A stretch of DNA of 64,000 nucleotides. Origin: Episyrphus balteatus. Taxonomy: Eukaryota > Arthropoda > Insecta > Diptera > Syrphidae. The position numbers and the translations under genes are program-made. Each line of letters begins with the position of its first letter. Position 1 is the first letter of the stretch. This document shows positions 13,251 to 26,549 of this stretch, piece after piece. The notes under the pieces are model-generated. The model saw nothing but the letters and a program-made list of their open reading frames with translations, ran no database searches and had not been told where the DNA came from. The stretch lies in NCBI RefSeq assembly GCF_945859705.1, contig NC_079135.1, positions 80,794,253-80,858,252 of the forward strand, in the 5' to 3' direction.

Positions 13251-13990
13251 AATAAAGTTTTTAACTATACATATTTTTATTTTTTGTTTTGAATTTTAAG
13301 GCGACTACGTTGGGTTTATGGTGTCATATTGGTTTTGAGGTAGTTCTTTGCATTTAGAATGGGCAAAAGCTTTTTAAAGAACACAAGCAACAAACATTAT
13401 TATCCGGCTCTCGGTACAAATTTCAATTTCTTTTTTATTTAATTTACATGATATTTATTTGATCGTAGAAAAATGCTGCTAAAAATAAAAAAAAATAAAC
13501 AACTCTTGCACCAGATGGTAGCTAACTTACTTGCTTGACAAAAGGAGTAGAAAGCTTGTCTCCTCTTTAACTGCTGTTCGTCTCCCTTTTATGAATAGAT
13601 TGCAAAATACACGACAAGTTTTTGATTTTGGTTGTGGTTATGGTTTTTATTTTTAGATGCATGTTAATATGTATAATCATTTTTCTTAAAATATGTATTT
13701 TAAATAATAAAAAATAGATAAAATAATAAAAGTTATTTAGTTTCTAGAATTTACTCCGGGAAAGATTTTTTATATCTAATACAAATAAAATTTTTATAAA
13801 TAAAAATTTTGTTGTGCATTACGGTGAAGTCTTGGTAAAAATAAGACTGAGACTACAAATGATTTGTGAAATTCGGACATTGTTTGTCTGGTAGTTGCAT
13901 TATTTTTTGTTGATGTTGTTGCAGACGCAGTTGGATTCGTTATCGCTGCTTATGTAAACAGAATTATCGTGAATTGAAGTTAATTTGTAT
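13250..13990. other. AT-rich segment of the large element without recognisable coding sequence
   Basis: Nothing supported beyond A/T-rich sequence and short oligo-A runs. The right part abuts the Mtp-alpha fragment. Confidence 0.5.
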
Positions 13991-14660
13991 CTTTTCTCAA
14001 CTGGAGGCTGATTTTGGAAAGTTGATCTTGCATAACTTCTACATTGCGTCCACTGAATCGGTCACCAAATGCCTTGAAATTAAAAAGATACAAAATAAAT
14101 AACTGAACCGAAGTGATTTTTACTTGCTTACTTTTGATAAGTCAACAGCGATGTAGGATCCAACATCGATACCAACTCCATCAGCTAAGGTTGCAGCTCC
14201 GGGGAATCCAAACGTTTTGATCATTTTGTTCAAATCTTTTAGATCAACACCCTAAAGAAGAAGCCTATAATTTTTTATTGCTTTTATTCACAAAATCAAG
14301 TTGTCTAATATCAATATCTTACCTGATAGCTTCTTAAAGCATAGTGCCTAAATTTCGAGTACTAGGTATGGAATCCGCAACCAACTGTTGGTGACAAAAA
14401 TTTGCCTTTTTTCAATCCCGCAGCAACATTTGTAGCCGCTCCTGTGTCCTTCGTGGGTGTGTTATGATTTCCAGCAATTTCATCTTGCCCAGTGGCGAAA
14501 AATAATTCATACCAAAAACTTTGTGTGGTCGAAAGCTACCTGCGGCTATTTTTGTGATTGGAATTATATTTGTGTTGGTTGCAATGATATAATTCTTTGG
14601 CACAACAGCCTCCAACTCTTTGATAACTTTATATGTAATGGAATCACAAGATAGGGGTGG
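13990..14660 (-). pseudogene. Captured fragment of mitochondrial trifunctional protein alpha (HADHA/Mtp-alpha), introns retained
   Basis: Minus-strand blocks follow the order of the 3-hydroxyacyl-CoA dehydrogenase part of Mtp-alpha: LEAVVPKNYIIATNTNIIPI, then HKVFGMNYFSPLGKMKLLEI (14600-14460), a damaged GLKKGK segment with a stop, a block ending at a GT donor (14323), then GVDLKDLNKMIKTFGFPGAA and DGVGIDVGSYIAVDLSK (14251-14132), a GT-AG intron, and AFGDRFSGRNVEVM (from 14072), after which similarity ends. Both introns keep canonical GT and AG ends, so this is a genomic DNA capture and not a retrocopy. Stops and a frame shift make it non-functional. The parent enzyme catalyses long-chain fatty-acid beta-oxidation in mitochondria. 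Confidence 0.8.
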
Positions 14661-15107
14661 TTGTTGTGTTTAAGAAATGCAATGAAATCCTATATGGTTC
14701 GAACATGGCTCGTTCGTTGTGCGTCCATGAACTTCGTTCTCTTTCGATTTGAGCGATATGATGAATGATGGCCACTCCTTGAGCTACTCTAGCTCTCTTT
14801 GGATCTCAAGCATAAAATCATTATGCTGTGATTAAAAAAATCGTTGTCCAAAGTAACGCCGATGCAGCCATACATCGCAAATGTACAACGATGACTTCTG
14901 AGAAACTATCTCCAGATGCAACCAATAAGATGGAACAAAACAAGGTCTAATTCCATTTTTGTTGAATCACAATTCACAAATATAAAAAACTTTAATTTGT
15001 TCTCAAAATATTTTATGGAAATAAAAATTTTATCAAAACTCTAATAATTTGTGAGTTGTGACCTGCTCTGAAGCAGATCACAATTTTAACAATTTTTTTG
15101 AGGCTCA

Positions 15108-15116
15108 CAAGTTGTG
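15108..15116. repeat. Left 9-bp target-site duplication (CAAGTTGTG)
   Basis: Directly precedes the ACCGCCGTATAG terminus of the palindromic element. The same nine bases follow its other end. Confidence 0.85.
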
Positions 15117-16089
15117 ACCGCCGTATAGTTAGCAGCGAGTTTTCACGATTTTCAAAAATTTTGATGCAAATAATTAGGTGAGAATTAGGTGAAATTTGGT
15201 CAACGAATTTTAGAATTTGGTGAATCCTAGTTTAAAAGTTATTAACAATTTAAGGTTTGGCGTATAGTTAGCAAACGATAGTAACAAAAATAGGGTTTTT
15301 TGGTATCAATCGATCGGAAATCGCTTTGTGAAATTTGGTTAATCAATTTTAGAATTTGGTGAATCATAGTTTAATAAATAATTAACAAAATGTGAAAAAA
15401 ATGACAGTTCTATAAACAATTACAATTTACACACATATTTAACGTTACGCGACGTAATGTTATGTAACGTAGTAAAATCTATCATACACGTACACAAAAC
15501 CAACACACATGAAACAAAATCTGTCCCAAACAACGTCAACATTTTTGACAGCCCATAATTTATTTCACATTTTTTCCCGCGTTTCTTTCTATTTAAACAA
15601 ACAAAAAAAAGAAAAGTTCTCGACAAACTTTTATGTACATCCTAAATATACCTATATCCCGGTCTGTAATTTTCTAAAAATATTTTTTGTTAATTATTTA
15701 TTGTCCTTTTATGGGAAGTGCTAAAACCTACGGAACTTATCCATCGTTGGTTGTGTTAAATGCATTAAGGTGCTTCAGAAAAAAAGAGTCCAATAGACTT
15801 ATGTTTGCAAGCCGCCACCATCAGTTTTTCTTTTTATTTATAAACAAATCTTAAGCATTTTCTTAAGGGAAAAACAAAAAAGGAAGAAGATTTTAAATGA
15901 TGGCCAACAGAATCATTCAATTATACATATGTGCAAGCTATCCTAGACTTTATGCTGCAAGGGATGAGTGTAGTATTGCGACAAGGTTTAGTACGTCTTA
16001 TGCTGATTGCAACATATATACTCTTGGTACAGATTCCAAGAATCTTAAATAACAAATAACATTTTATTATAGTGAGCGTATCAAGAAGA

Positions 16090-17650
16090 TCCCAGGCTAA
16101 AGGAGATTAATATGAAAGTGCAACGAATCGAAAAATCAACAACGTGCTTAGTCTTAACACTAATCAAGCAATTTGATGATCAAAATCCACTCCGTCAGAT
16201 GCTCTACATCGCTGACAATGTACCTAATTTCCATATGTTGTTCAAGATGCGCCCCTCTGATCTGATTTATAAAATCTAGTAGCCACATTCAAAGAATGTC
16301 AAACCTGCTGAAAATGCAGACGATATTCTTGAAGACCATGAGGAAAATCCACATGTTTTCTTTAAACGTTTACCCGAGGTTATTGGCGACATTTGGAAAC
16401 GTATAACGTCAGTGTGGGCGTGTATACTGAAACAGTATTTGAAAGATATGTACGCCCTACAGGCTAAGAAGACGATTTATTTATATGTATGTACATATGT
16501 TCTTTATGATAAATGTAAAAGAATTTATTCTCTTTCAGTTTTTCAGTTTAAACAACTTATAAATAAGTTTGATCCAGATGATGCATATCTGCTCTTGATA
16601 AAGAAAAAAAATAAACATGATCAAGCTGGTGAGAGTAGTATAGGAGCAAGAGCGGGCAGTGCGACAACGCCACATGTAAATAGTGTTAATCATACGATGG
16701 TTTCAAGACCATCCCAAAGCAAGGTTAGTCAAAGAATGCAACAAAAAATTCTTTCCTATAATCTTTCCTATTTTCTATTCCTTCTGACTTGTGCCGTGCA
16801 GCATGCATTTAAAAGTTATAAAGGTCCTACAAGCATATAGTCAAAATTATTATTGTTAATGCTCCTGGAGTCAGGTGCTTCTATTAATAAAGTACCTACA
16901 AAAATTTAATATTATTTTCAAATGCAAAGTTTTCAACATTTTAATTCTTATATTTGACAAAAATGTTTGTCAGATCTATGCTTAAACTAATCAAAATTGC
17001 ACCTCCTTGCTAGCATGCCTTCATTACACGGCCAGTAAAACCCAGATTCGTGAAAACAGTCAAATAATTATGTTCTTTGTTCTGACAATTTTGTTACATA
17101 TGTATTATGTTTCTCTTGAAACTGTTCTGCTGTGTTATAATTTTTTTAGCGTGTCTAATGCAAAATTATGCCAATTACTTGTGTATATGTATGTCTGTCT
17201 TCAAATGGGTAGGATTTTGCTATCGGGTTTCAACTACCTTTTTTGTGATCTACAAGTTTCATCAGACAGAATCGGATAACAATGTTTTCTTGTGTGAATA
17301 TTATTTTTTTTTTTGTTTATATAGAATCTTGCAATCTATTTTAAAGTATAGCACTACCACAAAATTTGTTAACCAAAATGTAGGCTTACATGTACGATGT
17401 ACCTACCTAAACCCAAATATACAATTATTGTCTTTGGAATCGATATCTTAAGATATAAAAAATAGTAAACAAAAACAATACCGTCCCATTGTAGCACTTT
17501 GCTTTTATTTACCCCTAAAAAATGTTATAATTGTTTTAATACAATTTTTTTTTTTTTCAGAGAATCGTTGGATAGTAGCAGTGGAAAAATTGCACCCAGC
17601 ATAGGCTTTGGAACGCCAACATTACAGAACAAATGAATCAGAAACAACTA
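16090..17650 (+). pseudogene. Captured gene fragment in left arm (unrecognised)
   Basis: Coding-like blocks in order: MKVQRIEKSTTCLVLTLIKQ, then PLRQMLYIADNVPNFHMLFK (to about 16270), two stops, DDILEDHEENPHVFFKRLPE (about 16320-16380) running on to LKQYLKDMYALQAKK, an intron-like gap ending CTTTCAG (about 16540), FKQLINKFDPDDAYLLLIKK with GESSIGARAGSATTPHVNSV (to about 16720), a GTTAGT donor, and after a long intron an acceptor TTTTTCAG (about 17560) with a short terminal block. This reads as a piece of a multi-exon host gene with retained introns and some damage. The family is unknown to me. Confidence 0.45.
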
Positions 17651-18570
17651 TTGGAAAATTGACCCAATGAATAATAATAATAATAATTAGTTTTTAACAA
17701 GTCTTGTTATTTAATTAAACAATTTCGCTTAAAATTGATAAACAAAAAACAATTTTGAAGAACATAGATACCTTTTGTTTTGATCTGGATTTGTTTTTAT
17801 CTCAAAACTGTTCTTACTTTGGTTCGATATATAAATATATTTATCAATATATAAATGTTCAATAAATCAATAGTACCTATAATAGTATCTGGTTAGTAAT
17901 GAAAATGACTTTTTTTAAGTTTTGAGAATCACTTTGAAAATTAACACCACACAAACTAACAAGTTATTCTTTAGAAATCTCGAATAAACATTATTATTTA
18001 ATGTTATCACAAAAGCAAAATTTCTTGAACAATATATTTTTTTCGTACTATACAAATAAATTAATAATTTTTTTTTGTTTTTTTTTTTTTTTTTTAATTG
18101 AAATTTTTGAAAATAAGTATGTTCTTAGTTGCAAGTTAGGTTAGTACAAAATTAATTGCGTACTTCCTCCTACAGTTCAAGGCTATAAAAAACCTAATTA
18201 AAGAACTGAATTTAATCAAAATCTTAAGATCGGGAATATTTGAATGAATCAAAAATGTTATATTGGAGTTATTCAAAACAAGCATTTAAGTAAATTATTT
18301 CTCCGTATTTCAAGAAAACCAGTTTGTTAGCCTCTGTAGCCGCGTTTCTTCATGCATGCATTTCGCACGTTGAGAAAGATAGTGTCGCAATTCAAAAAGT
18401 GATTTTGAATATGGTTTTCTTATTTACTTCGGCTGAAAAATCGTTATTTTTGAGTTGTGTCACTATGCTTCTGAACGTAAGATAAGGCAGTATTTATATT
18501 TGAATCAGAGATTTTTTGGCAGATCCAATGATCTTTTGTGGCAAATTGGCCAAGAGATTTATTTTTATTC
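17650..18570. other. AT-rich arm segment, no gene seen
   Basis: Contains an AAT microsatellite (about 17672-17688) and a long T run (about 18070-18096). The mirror copy lies at about 25620-26548. Nothing coding is supported. Confidence 0.5.
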
Positions 18571-18574
18571 GTAA

Positions 18575-18796
18575 TACTATGTTTCCACCTACGCTAAATC
18601 CGAGATTTAGCTAAGTAGATTTAGAATAAATCTCGAGATTTATTTTAAATCTACTTCGCTCAACCTCAGATTTGGGTCCAGCTACCCTAAATCTAAGTTT
18701 TCACCTACTTTCAATCCGAGATTTAGAACAAAACTCGAGATTTATGCTAAATCTACTTAGCTAAATATCGGATTCAGGGTAAGTGGAAACGTAGTA
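18575..18796. repeat. MITE with TACTATGTTTCCAC termini and TAA duplication, left arm
   Basis: TIRs of about 50 bp (TACTATGTTTCCACCTACGC versus TACTACGTTTCCACTTACCC in inverse), with repeated CGAGATTTAGCTAAGTAGAT-type blocks inside. TAA lies on both sides (18572-18574 and 18797-18799), suggesting a PIF/Harbinger-type MITE that inserted before the arm was duplicated. Confidence 0.75.
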
Positions 18797-18799
18797 TAA

Positions 18800-19596
18800 G
18801 TAACTGTGTGTGGACGATTTTTTTAAACATATAAAAGTCATGTAAGAGTTTCGTGTGCAAATAGGTGTAAATCTCGATAAAAAAGGCAATGAGTATTTTA
18901 TATAATGGGTTTGAAAGAACTTTAATGGTTTATAACATCGCTAATAACAATTTCCGCTAAAAGAAAGATTTTGTGTTTACATCAATAAAATTGAACTTTC
19001 CAAAATGGCATTTAATACATATCTATTTTTATCAAAAATGCGTTTGTATACAATATGAGTTTCTTTGTTTTCTTAACGGGCTTTTTTGTTTATAATTAAA
19101 GAAAATCGTTTTAAGCATTTTTGTAAATAAATAATATTCAAAAAGTAAAGAAAAATGATTTAAATAAAGAAAATCTATCTCCGTTTTCATAAACAAATTA
19201 ATCCCCATCTTAACAGTTGGAATATCCATTGATAATAGTAGTAGATATTTCTATTGTTTCATTTTAAATTTCTTGATTCGAAAAAAAGTGTATGTGTATC
19301 CTTATGCTACTGATGAGCACCTCGCTTAATATTTTAAATTTCGTTCAGTCCACTGAACTGAAATTTCAGAAATTGGGACATGTGACAGGTGTTTGTATGT
19401 ATCAAAAATCCTTACGTTACGCGTTTCAAAAAAGATCTGTTTCCTTTAACTATTTGCATTTTAGACAAAATTTTTCTCCTTTGTTACATTATTTAATTTA
19501 AATTGTTAATAAAATAAAAGGTATAGCACACCAAGTTCTGTAAAGCTACAAAACTGCTAATACATAATTTCTAAACATTAGGTTCAAGTTTCAGAA
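18800..19596. other. Unique arm segment between MITE and tandem array, no gene seen
   Basis: AT-rich. The short frames here occur identically in the mirror arm (24593-25390) and show no recognisable domain. Confidence 0.5.
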
Positions 19597-22265
19597 TTTG
19601 GTGAATCATATTTTTTTTAGTTATCAACACTTAAACCAAAAGAATACACTAAAAAATGAGTCGCGACAAAAGAAAATCGCATTTATTTAGGAATTATGAT
19701 TCACCAAATTATGATTTATGTACCAAAATGTTTTTGAACGTTTTCTGAACAAACGTTATAAATTTCAGAATTTGGTGAATCATACTTTTTGAATTACCTT
19801 CTTCGAAAGTTCAAAATTATTCGCAGACACTTGCGAAAAAAATACAAAAGCCCATATAACTCTTGGACTAAGATTCACCAAATTATGATTTATGTACCAA
19901 AATGTTTTTGAACGTTTTCTGAACAAATGTTATAAATTTCAGAATTTGGTGAATCATACTTTTTGAATTACCTTCTTCGAAAGTTCAAAATTATTCGCAG
20001 ACACTTGCGAAAAAAATACAAAAGCCCATATAACTCTTGAACTAAGGTTCACCAAATTATGATTTATGTACCAAAATGTTCTTGAACGCTTTCTGAACAA
20101 ACGTTATAAATTTCAGAATTTGGTGAATCATACTTTTTGAATTACCTTCTTCGAAAGTTCAAAATTATTCGCAGACACTTGCGAAAAAAATACAAAAGCC
20201 CATATAACTCTTGAACTAAGATTCACCAAATTATGATTTATGTACCAAAATGTTTTTGAACGTTTTCTGAACAAATGTTATAAATTTCAGAATTTGGTAA
20301 ATCATACTTTTTGAACTTCTTCGAAAGTTCAAAATTATTCGCAGACACTTGCGAAAAAAATACAAAAGCCCATATAACTCTTGAACTAAGATTCACCAAA
20401 TTATGATTTATGTACCAAAATGTTTTTGAACGTTTTCTGAACAAATGTTATAAATTTCAGAATTTGGTGAATCATACTTTTTGAATTACCTTCTTCGAAA
20501 GTTCAAAATTATTCGCAGACACTTGCGAAAAAAATACAAAAGCCCATATAACTCTTGAACTAAGATTCACCAAATTATGATTTATGTACCAAAATGTTTT
20601 TGAACGTTTTCTGAACAAACGTTATAAATTTCAGAATTTGGTGAATCATACTTTTTGAATTACCTTCTTCGAAAGTTCAAAATTATTCGCAGACACTTGC
20701 GAAAAAAATACAAAAGCCCATATAACTCTTGAACTAAGATTCACCAAATTATGATTTATGTACCAAAATGTTTTTGAACGTTTTCTGAACAAATGTTATA
20801 AATTTCAGAATTTGGTGAATCATACTTTTTGAATTACCTTCTTCGAAAGTTCAAAATTATTCGCAGACACTTGCGAAAAAAATACAAAAGCCCATATAAC
20901 TCTTGAACTAAGGTTCACCAAATTATGATTTATGTACCAAAATGTTTTTGAACGTTTTCTGAACAAACGTTATAAATTTCAGAATTTGGTGAATCATACT
21001 TTTTGAATTACCTTCTTCGAAAGTTCAAAATTATTCGCAGACACTTGCGAAAAAAATACAAAAGCCCATATAACTCTTGAACTAAGATTCACCAAATTAT
21101 GATTTATGTACCAAAATGTTTTTGAACGTTTTCTGAACAAATGTTATAAATTTCAGAATTTGGTGAAGCATACTTTTTGAATTACCTTCTTCGAAAGCTC
21201 AAAATTATTCGCAGACACTTGCGAAAAAAATACAAAAGCCCATATAACTCTTGAACTAAGATTCACCAAATTATGATTTATGTACCAAAATGTTTTTGAA
21301 CGTTTTCTGAACAAATGTTATAAATTTCAGAATTTGGTAAATCATACTTTTTGAATTACCTTCTTCGAAAGTTCAAAATTATTCGCAGACACTTGCGAAA
21401 AAAATACAAAAGCCCATATAACTCCTGAACTAAGATTCACCAAATTATGATTTATGTACCAAAATGTTCTTGAACGTTTTCTGAACAAACTTTATAAATT
21501 TCAGAATTTGGTGAATCATACTTTTTGAATTACCTTCTTCGAAAGTTCAAAATTATTCGCAGACACTTGCGAAAAAAATACAAAAGCCCATATAACTCTT
21601 GAACTAAGGTTCACCAAATTATGATTTATGTACCAAAATGTTCTTGAACGTTTTCTGAACAAATGTTATAAATTTCAGAATTTGGTGAATCATACTTTTT
21701 GAATTACCTTCTTCGAAAGTTCAAAATTATTCGCAGACACTTGCGAAAAAAATACAAAAGCCCATATAACTCTTGAACTAAGGTTCCCCAAATTATGATT
21801 TATGTACCAAAATGTTCTTGAACGTTTTCTGAACAAATGTTATAAATTTCAGAATTTGGTGAATCATACTTTTTGAATTACCTTCTTCGAAATTTCAAAA
21901 TTATTCGCAGACACTTGCGAAAAAAATACAAAAGCCCATATAACTCTTGAACTAAGATTCACCAAATTATGATTTATGTACCAAAATGTTCTTGAACGCT
22001 TTCTGAACAAACTTTATAAATTTCAGAATTTGGTGAATCATACTTTTTGAATTACCTTCTTCGAAAGTTCAAAATTATTCGCAGACACTTGCGAAAAAAA
22101 TACAAAAGCCCATATAACTCTTGAACTAAGATTCACCAAATTATGATTTATGTACCAAAATGTTTTTGAACGTTTTCTGAACAAATGTTATAAATTTCAG
22201 AATTTGGTAAATCATACTTTTTGAATTACCTTCTTCGAAAGTTCAAAATTATTCACAGACAGTTG
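19597..22265. repeat. 174-bp tandem array, left arm (about 15 units)
   Basis: Consecutive AAGATTCACCAAATTATG starts fall 174 bp apart (19872, 20046, 20220); one unit lacks about 6 bp (near 20310). Every unit has ATTCACCAAATTATGATT near its start and AGAATTTGGTGAATCATA about 75 bp later, an internal inverted pair. Units differ by a few substitutions, for example AACGTTATAA versus AATGTTATAA. Confidence 0.93.
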
Positions 22266-22271
22266 CGAAAG

Positions 22272-24592
22272 TGTTTGCGAATAATTTTGAACTTTCGAAG
22301 AAGGTAATTCAAAAAGTATGATTCACCAAATTCTGAAACTTATAACGTTTGTTCAGAAAACGTTCAAAAACATTTTGGTCCATAAATCATAATTTGGTGA
22401 ATCTTAGTTCAAGAGTTATATGGGCTTTTGTATTTTTTTCGCAAGTGTCTGCGAATAATTTTGAACTTTCGAAGAAGGTAATTCAAAAAGTATGATTCAC
22501 CAAATCCTGAAATTTATAACGTTTGTTCAGAAAGCGTTCAAGAACATTTTGGTACATAAATCATAATTTGGTGAATCTTAGTTCAAGAGTTATATGGGCT
22601 TTTGTATTTTTTTCGCAAGTGTCTGCGAATAATTTTGAACTTTCGAAGAAGGTAATTCAAAAAGTATGATTCACCAAATTCTGAAATTTATAACGTTTGT
22701 TCAGAAAACGTTCAAAAACATTTTGGTACATAAATCATAATTTGGTGAACCTTAGTTCAAGAGTTATATGGGCTTTTGTATTTTTTTCGCAAGTGTCTGC
22801 GAATAATTTTGAACTTTCGAAGAAGGTAATTCAAAAAGTATGATTCACCAAATTCTGAAATTTATAACATTTGTTCAGAAAACGTTCAAGAACATTTTGG
22901 TACATAAATCATAATTTGGTGAACCTTAGTTCAAGAGTTATATGGGCTTTTGTATTTTTTTCGCAAGTGTCTGCGAATAATTTTGAACTTTCGAAGAAGG
23001 TAATTCAAAAAGTATGATTCACCAAATTCTGAAATTTATAACGTTTGTTCAGAAAACGTTCAAGAACATTTTGGTACATAAATCATAATTTGGTGAATCT
23101 TAGTTCAAGAGTTATATGGGCTTTTGTATTTTTTTCGCAAGTGTCTGCGAATAATTTTGAACTTTCGAAGAAGGTAATTCAAAAAGTATGATTCACCAAA
23201 TTCTGAAATTTATAACGTTTGTTCAGAAAACGTTCAAGAACATTTTGGTACATAAATCATAATTTGGTGAATCTTAGTTCAAGAGTTATATGGGCTTTTG
23301 TATTTTTTTCGCAAGTGTCTGCGAATAATTTTGAACTTTCGAAGAAGGTAATTCAAAAAGTATGATTCACCAAATTCTGAAATTTATAACGTTTGTTCAG
23401 AAAACGTTCAAAAACATTTTGGTACATAAATCATAATTTGGTGAACCTTAGTTCAAGAGTTATATGGGCTTTTGTATTTTTTTCGCAAGTGTCTGCGAAT
23501 AATTTTGAACTTTCGAAGAAGGTAATTCAAAAAGTATGATTCACCAAATTCTGAAATTTATAACATTTGTTCAGAAAACGTTCAAAAACATTTTGGTACA
23601 TAAATCATAATTTGGTGAATCTTAGTTCAAGAGTTATATGGGCTTTTGTATTTTTTTCGCAAGTGTCTGCGAATAATTTTGAACTTTCGAAGAAGGTAAT
23701 TCAAAAAGTATGATTCACCAAATTCTGAAATTTATAACGTTTGTTCAGAAAACGTTCAAAAACATTTTGGTACATAAATCATAATTTGGTGAACCTTAGT
23801 TCAAGAGTTATATGGGCTTTTGTATTTTTTTCGCAAGTGTCTGCGAATAATTTTGAACTTTCGAAGAAGGTAATTCAAAAAGTATGATTCACCAAATTCT
23901 GAAATTTATAACATTTGTTCAGAAAACGTTCAAGAACATTTTGGTACATAAATCATAATTTGGTGAACCTTAGTTCAAGAGTTATATGGGCTTTTGTATT
24001 TTTTTCGCAAGTGTCTGCGAATAATTTTGAACTTTCGAAGAAGGTAATTCAAAAAGTATGATTCACCAAATTCTGAAATTTATAACGTTTGTTCAGAAAA
24101 CGTTCAAAAACATTTTGGTACATAAATCATAATTTGGTGAACCTTAGTTCAAGATTTATATGGGCTTTTGTAATTTTTTCGCAAGTGTCTGCGAATAATT
24201 TTGAACTTTCGAAGAAGGTAATTCAAAAAGTATGATTCACCAAATTCTGAAATTTATAACGTTTGTTCAGAAAACGTTCAAGAACATTTTGGTACATAAA
24301 TCATAATTTGGTGAATCTTAGTTCAAGAGTTATATGGGCTTTTGTATTTTTTTCGCAAGTGTCTGCGAATAATTTTGAACTTTCGAAGAAGGTAATTCAA
24401 AAAGTATGATTCACCAAATTCTGAAATTTATAACGTTTGTTCAGAAAACGTTCAAAAACATTTTGGTACATAAATCATAATTTGGTGAATCATAATTCCT
24501 AAATAAATGCGATTTTCTTTTGTCGCGACTCATTTTTTAGTGTATTCTTTTGGTTTAAGTGTTGATAACTAAAAAAAATATGATTCACCAAA
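22272..24592. repeat. 174-bp tandem array, right arm (about 13 units, inverted)
   Basis: Same unit as the left array in reverse complement, beginning at the palindrome centre. It is roughly two units shorter than the left array, so the copies have changed number independently since the arms formed. Confidence 0.93.
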
Positions 24593-25392
24593 TTCTGAAA
24601 CTTGAACCTAATGTTTAGAAATTATGTATTAGCAGTTTTGTAGCTTTACAGAACTTGGTGTGCTATACCTTTTATTTTATTAACAATTTAAATTAAATAA
24701 TGTAACAAAGGAGAAAAATTTTGTCTAAAATGCAAATAGTTAAAGGAAACAGATCTTTTTTGAAACGCGTAACGTAAGGATTTTTGATACATACAAACAC
24801 CTGTCACATGTCCCAATTTCTGAAATTTCAGTTCAGTGGACTGAACGAAATTTAAAATATTAAGCGAGGTGCTCATCAGTAGCATAAGGATACACATACA
24901 CTTTTTTTCGAATCAAGAAATTTAAAATGAAACAATAGAAATATCTACTACTATTATCAATGGATATTCCAACTGTTAAGATGGGGATTAATTTGTTTAT
25001 GAAAACGGAGATAGATTTTCTTTATTTAAATCATTTTTCTTTACTTTTTGAATATTATTTATTTACAAAAATGCTTAAAACGATTTTCTTTAATTATAAA
25101 CAAAAAAGCCCGTTAAGAAAACAAAGAAACTCATATTGTATACAAACGCATTTTTGATAAAAATAGATATGTATTAAATGCCATTTTGGAAAGTTCAATT
25201 TTATTGATGTAAACACAAAATCTTTCTTTTAGCGGAAATTGTTATTAGCGATGTTATAAACCATTAAAGTTCTTTCAAACCCATTATATAAAATACTCAT
25301 TGCCTTTTTTATCGAGATTTACACCTATTTGCACACGAAACTCTTACATGACTTTTATATGTTTAAAAAAATCGTCCACACACAGTTACTTA

Positions 25393-25614
25393 TACTACGT
25401 TTCCACTTACCCTGAATCCGATATTTAGCTAAGTAGATTTAGCATAAATCTCGAGTTTTGTTCTAAATCTCGGATTGAAAGTAGGTGAAAACTTAGATTT
25501 AGGGTAGCTGGACCCAAATCTGAGGTTGAGCGAAGTAGATTTAAAATAAATCTCGAGATTTATTCTAAATCTACTTAGCTAAATCTCGGATTTAGCGTAG
25601 GTGGAAACATAGTA
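25393..25614. repeat. MITE with TACTATGTTTCCAC termini, right-arm copy
   Basis: Mirror image of 18575-18796 with the same ends and internal blocks. Confidence 0.75.
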
Positions 25615-26549
25615 TTACGAATAAAAATAAATCTCTTGGCCAATTTGCCACAAAAGATCATTGGATCTGCCAAAAAATCTCTGATTCAAATATAAATACT
25701 GCCTTATCTTACGTTCAGAAGCATAGTGACACAACTCAAAAATAACGATTTTTCAGCCGAAGTAAATAAGAAAACCATATTCAAAATCACTTTTTGAATT
25801 GCGACACTATCTTTCTCAACGTGCGAAATGCATGCATGAAGAAACGCGGCTACAGAGGCTAACAAACTGGTTTTCTTGAAATACGGAGAAATAATTTACT
25901 TAAATGCTTGTTTTGAATAACTCCAATATAACATTTTTGATTCATTCAAATATTCCCGATCTTAAGATTTTGATTAAATTCAGTTCTTTAATTAGGTTTT
26001 TTATAGCCTTGAACTGTAGGAGGAAGTACGCATTTAATTTTGTACTAACCTAACTTGCAACTAAGAACATACTTACTTATTTTCAAAAATTTCAATTTAA
26101 AAAAAAAAAAAAAAAAAAACAAAAAAAAATTATTAATTTATTTGTATAGTACGAAAAAAATATATTGTTCAAGAAATTTTGCTTTTGTGATAACATTAAA
26201 TAATAATGTTTATTCGAGATTTCTAAAGAATAACTTGTTAGTTTGTGTGGTGTTAATTTTCAAAGTGATTCTCAAAACTTAAAAAAAGTCATTTTCATTA
26301 CTAACCAGATACTATTATAGGTACTATTGATTTATTGAACATTTATATATTGATAAATATATTTATATATCGAACCAAAGTAAGAACAGTTTTGAGATAA
26401 AAACAAATCCAGATCAAAACAAAAGGTATCTATGTTCTTCAAAATTGTTTTTTGTTTATCAATTTTAAGCGAAATTGTTTAATTAAATAACAAGACTTGT
26501 TAAAAACTAATTATTATTATTATTATTCATTGGGTCAATTTTCCAATAG

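Noticed and set aside
13990..14660. Functional Mtp-alpha gene
   Set aside because: Only part of one domain is present, with an internal stop and a frame change, and it lies inside a transposable element.
19597..24592. CRISPR-like or centromeric satellite array
   Set aside because: Units are contiguous without spacers, 174 bp long, and confined to the arms of a bounded element, so they are transposon subrepeats.
26055..26282. Lysine-rich 75-residue frame
   Set aside because: Driven by an A-run; no conservation visible.
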